A DNA stretch of 64,000 nucleotides, from contig NC_081407.1 in assembly GCF_030272615.1 (NCBI RefSeq), positions 269,168,870 through 269,232,869 of the forward strand, read 5' to 3'. Every line of letters starts with the position of its first letter. Positions within the stretch are counted from its first letter, which is position 1. The stretch is from Cryptomeria japonica. Its lineage: Eukaryota; Streptophyta; Pinopsida; Cupressales; Cupressaceae. Made by a program: the position numbers and the translations under genes. Below are positions 31,337-43,520 of this stretch, one piece after another. Under the pieces are notes generated by a model. The model made no database searches. It saw only the letters and a list, made by a program, of their open reading frames with translations, and was not told the origin of the DNA.

Positions 31337-32120
31337 TGTATATGGTGAAAATGGATAACAACAATGTTGAAAGACTAAATGAATTCAACCATAAAAACCC
31401 TAGCCTAACAACAACAAAGATCCACCATAACATATGAAGATTACCTAAGACAATGCAAATCAAATGAAATCACAAAGATTATACCATCACATGTCCAATA
31501 GGGTTTGAATCTCCATTCTTCCTATCTCCATTGATCTTGCTTGATATATTTGCTCTCAGATTTTATGTGCACAAGAGCTCAATAAAGAACGGAAATATGG
31601 TTGCAAGTAGGATCGCATATGAAAGGCGCAGTGTCATCAATTGATCAAGTAGTCAGTTAGTTAATTAGGGATTTGATAATGAAGGAAGCATCTCCTTATA
31701 TAGAAGACACTATATGAAATGGAGGGATAAGATTGAGAGGTGTAAAAAGAGGTCGGCTATGATTAGAGGGTAGGTAGAGGAAATAAGAAAATAATAAGAG
31801 GGTAGGTAGTGTATGAATTAAGAGATGAATGACATGTGTCATAGGTAGAAAAGGTTAATGAATTAATTAAATAAAAAAAGATTTATTTAATTAATAGAGG
31901 AAGTGGGATCAATTAAATAAATAAGATATTTATTTAATTCAGGAAAAGGATAATTTAAATAAATAACTGTATTTATTTAAATGAGAAATAAGGCTAGAAG
32001 AGGATAAATGAATTAATTAAATAAATAAGGATTTATTTAATTAGGAGAAGAATTAGGTTAAAATAATTAGATAAATAAAGATATTTATTTAATTAGACAT
32101 GACAATTTTAGGTGTCTCCA
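31337..32120 (-). repeat. E1 5' LTR
   Basis: 784 bp; relative to the 3' LTR it carries a 15-bp insertion at about 31515-31530 that partly duplicates TCTCCATT. A minus-strand TATATAA box is at plus 31696-31702. It ends next to the CTATT duplication at 32121-32125. Confidence 0.92.
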
Positions 32121-32379
32121 CTATTATATGATTTTGGATGTTATAAACATAATTGGAATGTTGGTCTAAGCTTCCACGATAAATGACTTAGTACATGCAA
32201 CCCCTTGTGAATATACATGATTTTAAAAATAGAAGTGTTGAATGTAATATTTTTAGTATGTGCAACATCTAATGATTTTTAGTATATCTAGCATCCAATG
32301 ATTTTTAATATGTGCAACATCTAATTTTGATATCTAAATAATAATACTTGATGATTAGAATTAATATAGTTCAATTCTT

Positions 32380-33430
32380 TCATGTCTACCTAACAATTAG
32401 ACATGCCCTCTCTATCAAATAGGTCACATAGATGGTCTAGTCTTCCATATCTTGCATACATGTATACCAGAACATTTCCAATTATAATATCTAATAAAAA
32501 AATATCTTCCCATTATGCTTTGATGGATGCCCTATTCCAAAGCTCCCATTTGGCATAAGTGGGGATGCTGAGAAAGGTTATGAAATTCAGATGTACACCC
32601 GCTAATTGCTTTTTATTTGAATGTCATTCCTTGATATGACCTCTTTGATCCACTATGTTATATAGTCCACTTTCCTTATCTATGCTTCCATGTCTAACTA
32701 GGAAATGACACATGCCTTGTCTATGCTTGCACATTTTGCATACACGAGCAATTACACATGCATTGTATATACTTCAGATACTGCATACATGTCAACTTGG
32801 GCAGTTATAAATGCCTAGCCTATTTTGAATGCATAGGCAGTTACACATACATTGTATATCCTTCCAAATATTTTGGAAGCATGTCTACCTGGACATTTAC
32901 ATCAATAACATTTGACAAAATTCTTCCAGCATTTACCTATAATATGTGACAAAAATCACCCTTCTAGTATGCTCTGATGGATGTCCATACCTTGTTCCAA
33001 AGCTCCCATTTTAGCATTGATAGTGAGGATACGAACAAAGGTTATGAAATGTGGCTTTACATATGCAATTTTCTTGAAATTTTCAACGAACTTTTTAACA
33101 AATCCTTTTTTTTGGCATATCCTGCAATTATGGAATTCCATTAGATAGACATCTCTTTGAGGAATTCTGAAATTCCATCAAATGACATCTCTTTGAGGCA
33201 TTATGTCAAGGTCTTTGCATGCATTGTCTAAATCCCCCTTCTAATATAATGGATGTCCATATCCTACTCCAAAGCTCCCATTTTGGCACTGGTAGAGAGG
33301 ATACTACCAAAGGTTGTGAAATGTTGCTTTTACACTTAATTGCATTTGCTTGAAAGTTTCAATAGCATTTTAAATAAATCTTTTTTTTTTTTTTTCCATA
33401 TCCTACCACATCTGAGACATATAAAGGCAA
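32380..33430 (-). pseudogene. Three tandem degenerate PPR gene fragments
   Basis: The clearest copy (minus, about 33230-32956) reads MPQRDV, then KFVENFKKIAYVKPHF, TFVRILTINAKMGALEQGMD and IHQSILEG. This is the PLS-type pentatricopeptide repeat signature of plant organelle RNA-editing factors (MPQRDV-SWNAMI, GVKP-TF-SIL-ACA-MGALEQG--IH). Two further copies of the MGALE..IHQS block lie at about 32515-32620 and 33240-33400, each with stops. Within the main copy the PQRDV segment is itself duplicated. PPR proteins bind organelle RNA; these are dead fragments, and the tandem copies look like local duplications of one broken gene. Confidence 0.65.
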
Positions 33431-34436
33431 AAAAAAAAGGCTTTTTATGGGGTTTAAATCACATGTAAGAGTAAGCAATGTAAGAAACATAAAAGAAAAA
33501 TAGGCTTTTTATGCATATCCTGCATTTCTAGTATTTTGCACTCGAGTTGTTTGTTTACCAAAGTAGAATGATAGATATACTTGCTAATAATGTCTCCTAC
33601 AAACTTAAAAGAAAAAGTATAAGAAACACCCATATATATATATATATATATATATATTTTAGATATATGAGGAAAAAAATAGTTAGAGATTTTAATAATA
33701 AAGAGCAAAGCATCGCCATGTGATTCAAAGATTTTTTTTTGAAATTTATGTGGCGTGTTTGCAAAGAATAATGATGTTTGGTTAAAATAATTATTGTGGA
33801 AAAAATTTAAATCTTTGGTTTCAGAGAATAATTTTGAGTTGGGTCAGTAATTAATAATGAGTCTCTCGGAACATATATTGAAGGATACCATGGTCAAATT
33901 CTTGGTAATATTTGATGTTTTTAATCCATTTTTTAGGAACCCTCTATTTTTCTTTGTGCTGGATGGTTATGCTTTTCTTTAGGTTATATTTTTGGCTTAG
34001 GTTCATTTTGAATTGTATGCAGGACACTTGATAATTAGTTGATTTTGAATGTCTAGGAATATTCCTATTGTATTTTCAGCTATTTTGCCATGCCACTTAT
34101 CACCTACTGGGGTGATGGTCATAGTGTGAAGCTTCCTTTCGAAATCAATATATCGGTGATCTTGTAACCTTTTTAAAAATTTTGAAATAAAATTATTGTA
34201 GTATATTTTTCTCTCTTGTAGTGAGATATGCTATATTTTAGTGCTTTGTAATGATTTCTTTTAGGGGTTTTCATTGATTTATGGTTTTTACAAAATGAAT
34301 CTAATTTTTCATCAAATTAGGGGCCTTCTGATGTGTAGTTAAATTTTATTGTCTTGGGTGCCATGATCTCTTGTTTGATCTTTTGGGCAGGGTATTTATA
34401 ATCTCAAAAGGATTTTCTATGTAAATTGGTGTTTTG
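33431..34436. other. AT-rich spacer with short (TA)n
   Basis: Contains a (TA)n run at about 33632-33658 and no recognisable gene. The DNA between 33900 and 34436 is T-rich and has no protein-like frame. Confidence 0.4.
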
Positions 34437-34441
34437 GTTTG
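34437..34441. repeat. Target-site duplication of solo LTR, left copy (GTTTG)
   Basis: GTTTG directly precedes TGTAATGCC and recurs at 37433-37437 directly after GGGTACTACA. Confidence 0.75.
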
Positions 34442-34498
34442 TGTAATGCCTCACCAAGAAACCCCAAAGGGATGAAGCTAAAACACAAGAATAGATTG

Positions 34499-34564
<66 letters not shown>

Positions 34565-37432
34565 AAATCAAACACATTATAAAGATACAATGAGTTATCA
34601 TAAGCTTAGATAACACAACAGAAGACTAAATAACACCTAAAAAGTTTCCCAACGTGATTACTTAATTCAACACTTAACACAACTCACACTAATTAATCCA
34701 ATTAAGTTGATTAACTTAATGACATGATAATACTTTAAACAAGGATAAATCTATTCGGTAAGTTAAAATTATGGATAACATGATAAGTTCATCCATTAAG
34801 GTTTAAAATAAAGATAACATGATTAAGTTCATCCATTACAATTTAACCATACATGATGACCAATCTTATATTCAAAACATATGATATGCATCTAATTTCC
34901 ATGCACACTCTAATTCCATTATAAACTAATAAATACTTTTCATGCGTACTTTAATTGCATTATCAATAATCGAATACATTCCATTATTCAAATCTACATT
35001 CTTCTTCATCCAAATTACTGCATTTAATAAGATGACTATATACATGCATTTAAGATTAACATCATCCAATCCACATCATATATTTTAACCATAATGCCAT
35101 CCACACATACTAAATTAAAAAGGAAATAGAAGAATCATAAACACCACGTAACACCGAAATGATATCGAAGTTCACCCCTAGTGGGCTACATCTTCAGGTC
35201 TTCTCAACTGCAAGACCCCTTTGATAAAATAATAAGGTGAAGAAAACCTAAGGTTCACATCATTTACATCCTGCCATCAAGGCATACATAAACCAATAAT
35301 ACATACGACCACATTGGTCTAATAGATACATGAATGATCCCTAAATAGGAAAAGGATCCAACCGAACATAATAAGAAGCAAATGCAAAGATCAACTGGAG
35401 CATCCGTGAAACTAGGTCTTCACATCCCATCATAAGTAACCCAGGGTCTAACATGAATATCAAGTTCTCACAAGGGCATAAACAACATGATGACTCCACA
35501 ATAGTGCTCCTATCAAAGACAACACAAACAACACACTAGCGAACATAAGGGACAAGTGTCATCACATAACTTGGTATGGTTACCATGCCAGTTCTCCATA
35601 GGTCCCAACCCCATCTACTGGGTTACCCTAGAAACCTATTTTGAACCTCCAGCCCATCCAAGTCCCATGTGGACCCAACACATCCTTTCGTGAAGACAAG
35701 GTTGATGGTTTGCCATTTCATGCCTTCTCACTACATGTTGAGTCTGTACTAGCCCTCATCCCATGCGTGAGGCACAATTATCTTCTTAGTATTTTCAATA
35801 ACTAAACTCTCTAATATGCTATTAGGTTATCACTGATTTAGACACACTTCTGATGGGTTACCCTGCAACCACTTTGGGCGCGACTCCCAATCGAAAGCCA
35901 CTTTCCCATATGACACTAGACCATAAACATACGAAACTCCTAAACCAAGGCATACACGAGGACAAGATTATGGACTTCAATACGGTAGGAATACCCACAT
36001 GGTCAAAAAAGACTTCATACGAGGTGCACTACCTGGCGGTACTCTAACTAGAGACCTGACCAGCTATGGTCAACCACGAACCAATAATTGACACCCAAAT
36101 AAAGGACATGACCAGATACAAAACCATCACATGAAAATAGTCAAAAATCGAGATCAAGGACATAAGAAGGTACCCAAATTAAAACTTAAATCTAAGACAT
36201 TTATGGAGTTTTAACCAATTTTTATTAGAACAACCAAAATTTTATTCTAGAGGTTGGGAAAGAAGCAAGGAGGGTTCGAGTTTGTGATTTCATTACAACT
36301 CTTCCATTTTTCCACAAAATATAAGAGCTTATCACAAACACAACCAGAAACTTCAAAATCCATAAAAATCTCTATTTAGCAAATAAACCAAAGAGGTAAA
36401 CCAAAAACCTACCTTATTCAACAAGCCTAGAAATATTTGAAGGAGAGCCCAACCTGCAAGCTCCAAAAATCATTCTTTCCCAAATTGCCCAAAATTTTCT
36501 CCATCCAAAAATATTTTTCCAAAAATACTCTCCAAAAATAATCCTCCAAAAATATTTTTCCAACCTAGGTTAAATGGAAAATTTTTGACCAAAATTTCAT
36601 TTTTGGATTTAAAATACTTTCTTTCAATTAAAATAAAAAATCACTTTTAAAACTATTTCAATATGCTAACTTGCTTTTCTTTTAAAAATTGATTTTCTTA
36701 ATTAATTGAAATTAACCTTTCTACTTCCAAAATGCCAAAGAGGGTAAATTATTTCTATTTCGACTAAAATTCAATCTTTCCTTTCAAATGCATAAACTGA
36801 ATAAATTCATCATTTAAAATAACCATTAAAATCGAACTTGCTACAAACATGAATAGAGCAATTCTAATTAATGATTAATCGCATAAAGGGGGTCCTATTT
36901 AATTTAGTCCCTTAATTACTAATGCATAAAAAACACATTTAATCAAATTAAATACTAAGGATTAAATACTCAATTTAACCACACGTAAAACACACAACCG
37001 AAGAAATCCAACCATACATGACCCGCATACCCAACCAAAGGGGAAACTGACGGACGACTGACAATGCTCACTTGAGAATGACTAGGGTAAAACGAGGATC
37101 TTACGACCACCTAAACCAATCTCTAAGGATCAATGAGGAACACTCAAACCTGCGTATCCAGGTGGAGATGAACCTCATACCTACAAGGTACTGTATCTGC
37201 AATCTCTTGCAACCTTGAGTCACACATGCATACATATATATATTTAATGAAATTGTTAGCTCGAGATTAATAACACGAATCAAGAGAGAAAATAAACTTA
37301 CATAAGAATTGATGCGAAAACCACATTAAGAGGTACGCACAATAATCAAAACATCTGACTATAACATTATAACATAGTAAACTAACCAAGGTCAAACTGA
37401 GATTAGGATCTGATTAGGGCAGGGGTACTACA
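34442..37432 (-). mobile_element. 3.0-kb solo LTR
   Basis: A 2991-bp unit with TG...CA ends (TGTAATGCCTC at the left, GGGGTACTACA at the right) and a GTTTG duplication. Read on the minus strand it begins TGTAGTACCCC. Neither end recurs inside the unit, there is no primer site or polypurine pair and no coding frame, so it is best explained as a single LTR left by recombination between the two LTRs of a longer element. Orientation is inferred only from the TGTAG start shared with E1-E3. It contains a (TA)n microsatellite at 34502-34561. Confidence 0.7.
34502..34561. repeat. (TA)n microsatellite inside solo LTR
   Basis: About thirty uninterrupted AT dinucleotides. Confidence 0.95.
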
Positions 37433-37437
37433 GTTTG

Positions 37438-39719
37438 CATGATATATATAAATATGTGTATGCTATTTTTTAATCCTATTTCTAAACAATTATGCATCTC
37501 TCCTCTCAAGATTAGTATAGGAAGTTGATTATCCTCATTTGACATACTTACCAAAAAAGATTAGAACAAAAAATAGATTGACAAAAAATCATGTTCTCTA
37601 AAACATATGCCCACCAAATAAAAATCTTCACATAATTTTAAATAAAAATTGATCATATAATCTATGTTCTAGTATAAGGATTAAAAAAACATTGAATTTT
37701 TTTTTACTATGTCTTACCAAACATAGGAAATACTTTAATTAGCATTACCATTCATATATCTTATGAAAAACCACAAGGTAGAATCATTATTTTCCAAAAA
37801 TATAATTGTTATTCAAAATTTCATAGTAAAAATAATATAAAATATTTTACCTTATAAATATTTTAATTTATAATTTTAATAAAAGAAAACCATGTATATT
37901 TTTAGAGCGCAAACTAGCATATTTTTTCTCTATCAATGTTGATGTTAGTAGTATTGTATGTAATAAAAGGTTTTCCCTAAATTTATTACAAATTTAATCA
38001 AAACTTGAAAAAAGTATAAGAAAACTTTTAAACAAGCTTTTCAAATATAAGGCAATCTCATACAAGCATACTAATCCAATTAAGAAACAATATAACATTT
38101 AGTTATTAAAAATAAAATTAAACTATCAATCATATATCTAATATGAGATATATACATTCTCTTAAAAAACAAAATGAACCATTAACATTATGAGCATTGA
38201 ATAATCAAATATATTTCTTAAAATATCACAATCAAATTAGAATAAAAAAAATTGAATGTTTAAAAAGAAGTTAGATGGATTAAAATAATATTTTTAAATA
38301 GAATGTTCATAAAACATTCAATTCAAACCCAACTCTAATCTATTACATACAAAAGACATAAGGCATGCCTATGAAATTAAAAAAAATAAAAATAAAATAT
38401 GAAGTGAAAAACTAAAAATAAAATTAAACATCTAAGAATTTTTCTTTAGGAGACATAATAAATTGTTGCTATAAAAAAATTAACAATGCTAAAAGTACAA
38501 TTTTTTTTCTTAAGTGGATATTCTAAGATAATTGAACCATTATATTTTTTTATGACTTAGAAAAAATTAAAATATAATGAAACAAATATAATTTTATTTT
38601 TTCTTTAAAGAAGATAATTATAATTTTTATAATGAAAAGTAAATATGAAATTGTATTCACAATTTCCATTCAAATTACACGATATTGAACCAAAACAAAT
38701 ATAACTTTCATTTTTTATTATATTTGATAAACATCACTCAAGAACTTCTTCCAATTCTAAATAACAATACAATCGACATGAATAAAAGAAATATTTTTTG
38801 ATCATTTTCTATGACACCCTCTTTTTTAAATGAATATAAATCCCTCCAAATAATTATAGGACAATCTTATTACTATGTTTAAAAAAAAACCCTGCCTACT
38901 CTATGAACCATCTATAGATAATAGTGCATTTATCCTAAGAGATGATGAAAATTCACTATTTTCCAATAAGTCCAATACCGTACTTTTTTTCCAATAACTC
39001 CATCTAAGTGATGACTCACTCACTACAAATATAAATTCCCAAAAATAATTATGAATAAATTATGAATATTGAATAGATGACAATGATAAATTTTGAATAT
39101 TGGTTGCACAGAAATATTTTTCTACCTTTCCGTTCTAATGGGCAAATTAAGCATTCAAATGGACCTTCATTCAAGGAATTGACCACCTATGCATGAATGA
39201 CATGCGAATTAGGTAGAATTATACATGTTCATAATCAATCACAATTATTTTTTGTTGCATTCAATATTCACTATTACTTATTAGTACTTGTCATAGGCAA
39301 TACTATTGTATTCAATGAAAGGATCTTAAGTTGTCTGTCTTTCCGCATGTATTGTATGATTACCGGTCGAGTGCACTCTCTATCCTCTTTGAAGCTGCTT
39401 TATTCAATTAGTATGCACCGATCAAAAGTGATTATTATTTTTTCTTAAAAAAACCACTTGGTTTTTGTAAACCTAAGATTTATATTTTTAAATTTAAGAT
39501 ATTATAAAAATTATTTATCTACACTATGATTGGTTTAAAAAATTTGGTTTTATAGGAGCAAATTTTTAAGGATGATAGATTTTTTAGGTTTTTTTTGGAT
39601 TTCTTTGTATTTTAAAAACTAAAATATCTATTTTAAATAGTTTTTTTTCATTTTTTATCATTTATAATATTGTAAATAAAATATTTTTTCTAAATAAATA
39701 TATGTATTTTTTTAATATT
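37438..39719. other. AT-rich DNA, nothing recognised
   Basis: Very AT-rich with many poly-A and poly-T runs, no frame above about 83 codons, no recognisable motif and no repeat edge. The frame at 39197-39448 has no conserved feature. Confidence 0.4.
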
Positions 39720-40140
39720 AAAGATCGAGGGAGAACAGAACAAAAAAATAGTTGTCACTACCACATGACAACAGAAACAAAAACTAAACTAGAGTGAGAG
39801 TCTGAGATCGCACAACAGTGCACGATAAAAAAGTCCGAAACTATCCAACAAAGAAATTACAAGAAAACAACAGATAAGCTAGGATAGGATGTCATCAATG
39901 GCCTCCACCCAAGCCGTCCACCCCTGCAGTCCTTCCATCCAGACAATCTTCTTCCGGCTTAGGATTTGAGATCACATCCCAACCTGGGCATAGGAGGGTT
40001 CCCTGTTAGTTCTAACTTCATTGTTCAGCCTCTTGAGCACCTCCTCAAAGGACGAGAGGTTGTCCCTGTTGCGTCTCCATTCATACCCATATTTCATCTC
40101 ATAGATGAACATGGTGGCGTGCCCACAGGAACCTCAACAA
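39720..40140 (-). pseudogene. Possible retroposed coding fragment, unrecognised
   Basis: A GC-richer island in AT-rich DNA. On the minus strand one frame gives FIYEMKYGYEWRRNRDNLSS, EEVLKRLNNEVRTNREPSYA and, after a stop, VWMEGLQGWTAWVEAIDDIL. A non-coding stretch and an A-rich end (about 39705-39720) follow, as in the 3' end of a LINE or a processed transcript. I recognise no reverse transcriptase or nuclease motif, so the identity is open. Confidence 0.3.
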
Positions 40141-40509
40141 CAATTATAAGGATTTCATTTAATTTAAACGAAATTAAATTAAAATTAAATACAAATATTT
40201 CTATTAAAAAATAAACCTAATTATTATATGTAATCTTTATAATTATATTTTATATATTTTGTGAAATCATTATATTCTTTATACTTTTTTGAAAATAATA
40301 ATTTTTTTAATCATTTTAATATACAAAAAATAATTTAATAACTTTTAGTCATAAATTTAAATTTTTTCATTAAGTTATTTAAAAATGTATATTTTCACTT
40401 TTATAATTATTAATAGTTATTTTATTAAAACTAGTTATAATTAATATTACATAAATATAAAAACTAATATAATAAAATACTACAAATTATTAATTATATT
40501 TGAGATTAA
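40141..40509. other. AT-rich spacer
   Basis: Over 85 per cent A+T by eye, no gene or repeat edge seen. Confidence 0.4.
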
Positions 40510-40522
40510 TTTAATTATTATA

Positions 40523-40775
40523 TATATATATTTTTTTCAGTACGCCAGGAGTATCCCAGTGACTCGGTCCAGTGACCCAACCTGCCTTACCTTGGGCTTA
40601 CTTTTATTGCCAAGTTGGGGTCAGGAAGGGGCAAACTGAGGTGAGACTAGTCCCCTAGGGAGAGAATCTAGAGCCCACAACCAGTCCTCCCTCTTAAATC
40701 CGAGAGGGAGTCGAACCTGAGACCGATGGGGAATAAACCCACCACCCAAGCCAACTCACCTACCTGTACGGGCTG
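40523..40775 (-). mobile_element. tRNA-derived SINE with 13-bp target duplication
   Basis: A 253-bp island of normal base composition in very AT-rich DNA. On the minus strand its head, starting at 40775 with CAGCCCGTAC, has an A box TAGGTGAGTTGG (plus 40751-40762, one mismatch to consensus) and a B box GGTTCGACTCC (plus 40708-40718, perfect) about 32 nt apart. It ends in AAAAAAATATATATA at 40523-40537. TTTAATTATTATA flanks it at 40510-40522 and 40776-40788, a perfect 13-bp target duplication. Such a unit is copied by LINE enzymes from a pol III transcript. I do not assign a named family. Confidence 0.85.
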
Positions 40776-40788
40776 TTTAATTATTATA

Positions 40789-41580
40789 ATTATAATTATA
40801 TAATTTTTTAAAATTAAATTAGGATTATGCTTTTAAGAAAAATATATATTTTCACAATAATTTTTTTATTATATTATAATTATTATGTCAAAGCATTCTC
40901 TATATATTAAGTGAACCACCTACTTGTTGAAATCAATGGTTTAAAATTGGGGAGAAGATTGAAGACTATAGAATTAATTGCTTAAATTATATTAATTTTA
41001 AAAAAGAGATCTTTTATAATAAAAATTAAAAAATATGCATTTTAATATTATTTATTAGGAGTTAATTTCATTAAGTTTAAAATTTATTTTAATTATTTGT
41101 CTTTTTATAGTAATTAAAAAATTATTATAATTTAACCTATAATTATTTGCCTTATTAAAATTTTAATTATGATAGAATAATTGTATTTTGAATTAAAATA
41201 TTTCTTTTAATATTATCTTTTTTTATTAGATATTCTATTATTTATTTATTTATTCTAATTCTTTCACTTTTTTAAGGGTTAATTTTTAATTAAGTTAAAC
41301 TTGTATTCTAATTATTTGTGTTTTTTAATGGAATTATAAATAATAATTTAAAGATATTAGAATTTATACATTTTGTCTTATTTAAATTTAATTTATTATA
41401 GAATAATTATATTTGAATTTTATTCTAATTTATATAATAAAATAAATTTCAACTTAACACCTAAAATAAATGTTTAGAATGAGAGAGAAAGAAAGAATAA
41501 CTAACTTTTGATTACTCATTTCATGCCAATAATTTAAGGATATCATATGTCTTTAGGGAGTTATGTTGATGGTATAAAGT
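40789..41580. other. AT-rich spacer
   Basis: Extremely AT-rich, with no gene, RNA or repeat edge recognised. Confidence 0.4.
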
Positions 41581-41589
41581 CATTTGATT

Positions 41590-42476
41590 ATTATCTCCAT
41601 CTCTATCTCTCTTCTTTATCTATATCTCGTTACCTCTCCTTATATCTCTCTCTTTTCCCCTTCTATCCAGGTTCCCATTCTCTCTAGTTTTGTATCTCTC
41701 TCTCTCTCTCTCTCTCTCTCCCTCTTTTTATATCTCTCTACTTCTATATCATCTCCCTCCCTCCCCCGCTCTCTATTTTTTGTATCTCTTTCTTCCTCTT
41801 TATATCTATCTCTATATATCTTTTACTCGCACACATTTTGTCTTACTCCCTCCTTATCTTTATATCTATATCTCTCTCACTCACACAAACACATACTCCA
41901 ACCTATTTATCCCTCCCTATCTCTATTCTATCACACCATCTCTAGATATTATACACTCATCTTCATCTCTCTCACTCTCTCCATATCCATCTCTACCTCT
42001 CCATATATCGCTTCCTATATCTTTATCTTTCTATCTCTCTATCTCCCCCTCTCTAATTCTCACCATTTTTCTATATCTGTTTCTTCCTCTCCCCTATTTT
42101 CTCTACTTCTATCTCTCCCTCTTGCTCACCCCCTCTATATTTATAGGTTATATATTTACTCTCTAGATCCTTTCTATCCCTGTATCTATCTCTTTATATC
42201 CTTATATATCAATTCTCTCCCTCTTTCTATCCTATCTCTCTCTATCTCCCTATCACTCCCTCTTTTTATATTTCTCTACTTTTGTTCTCTAATGTATAAA
42301 CACACACTCCATATTTCTCCCTCTCTCTCTATATCTCTCTATCTCTATCTTTCCCCCTCTTTATCTCTCTCCCTCTCTCTAAAATCTAAACCTTTCTCTC
42401 TCTATTACTTGTCTTTGTCAGCTCCTTTTTATCACTCTTTCCCCTCCCTCTCTCTCATTTTCTCCATATCTCTTGC

Positions 42477-42524
<48 letters not shown>

Positions 42525-43520
42525 TATATTTATCTCCATCTCTTTTTGGCTCATCTATCTATCACTTTCTATACATATATCTCTCTCTATGTCTCTCTAT
42601 CCCTCTCTATCTATCTATATTTTCTACTATCTATATCAATTTCTCCCCACTCTCTCTCTCTAGGCCATCCCTCTCTTTATCTTACCCTCCTCCCTATTTA
42701 TCACCATATCTCCCTCTCCCATTCCCTCCCTATCCCCTTATTTATCTCTTTATCTCTACCTCTCTCCCTTTTTCTTTCTGTATATCTATATATCTCCCTC
42801 TTCCTCTTCCAATATATATCTATGTCCCTTATTTCTCTCACCCTCTCTCTAGCTCTATTTGTTCATTTATCTATCTCTCTCCCTCTTTCCCTCTCTCTAT
42901 ATCTCTAACTCTCTAGTTCTATCTCACTATACATATCATCTCTCCCTCTTCCTATATCTCTCTCTATCTCTTCCTCTTTGTATCTCCCTCTCTATCTCCT
43001 CTCTTTCTATCTTTATCTCCCCCTCTCCCTTACTCTATCTTTTTTCCCTAGCTCTTTTTCTCTATCTTCATCTCTACCTCTATCTTCATCTCTCCCTCTA
43101 ATCTCTAGACATGCCTCCTCCTATCCATCAATCTCTCTCTCATTCTCCCTCTTTTTGGATCTATATCTCTTTTCCTATCTATATTTATCTCTCCCTATCA
43201 CTTCTTTCATCTATCCCTGTATCTCTATCTCTCTGTACCACTATATCTCTCCCTCTCTCTATATCACTTCTTAAATCTATCTTTATCTTTCTATATTTTC
43301 ATCTCTCTCCAACTATTTATTTTTCTCTTCCATATCTATATATTCCTCTCCACTCTCTCTCTTTGTCTCTCTCATATCTCTCTCCTCTCCATCTTCCTCT
43401 CCCCATTCTCCATCTCTATCTTTGACTCCAACTATATCTTCATCTTCTTCTCTATCTCCATGTCTATCACTCTACCAATCTCTCCCTCACTCTTACCCCT
43501 CTTTATATCCCTCTTTATAG
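41590..43520 (+). repeat. 1.9-kb polypyrimidine (TCTC/TATC) low-complexity tract
   Basis: Almost entirely CTCT, CCCT and TATC words on the plus strand, with few purines other than A in TATC. It includes a (TA)20 run at 42481-42520. All three plus frames are open for long stretches (up to 359 codons) only because stop codons are rare in such DNA; the peptides are Ser/Leu/Tyr/Pro repeats and are not genes. Confidence 0.85.

Larger units (their letters stand above)
8194..32120 (-). mobile_element. E1: Tat-lineage Ty3/gypsy retrotransposon, minus strand, interrupted by E3
   Basis: The element is bounded by two TG...CA LTRs and a CTATT duplication. Orientation is minus: the coding frames run from 27847 down to 12708, and a polypurine tract (AAAGAGGGGCAAAA on the minus strand) abuts the LTR at 8194-8962, which is therefore the 3' LTR. 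Order in sense: leader, gag with zinc knuckle, protease, G-patch-like segment, linker, RT, RNase H, second RNase H, integrase, then about 3.7 kb containing an antisense PMD gene. Without E3 (7.5 kb) and the inserted segment in the leader (about 1.4 kb) it would be near 15 kb. By hand count the LTRs differ at about 25 positions in 769, plus one 15-bp indel. Many stops make it defective. Confidence 0.9.

Noticed and set aside
41584-43425. Long overlapping plus-strand frames of up to 359 codons
   Set aside because: They lie in a polypyrimidine tract where stop codons are rare; peptides are Ser/Leu/Tyr/Pro repeats open in all three frames.
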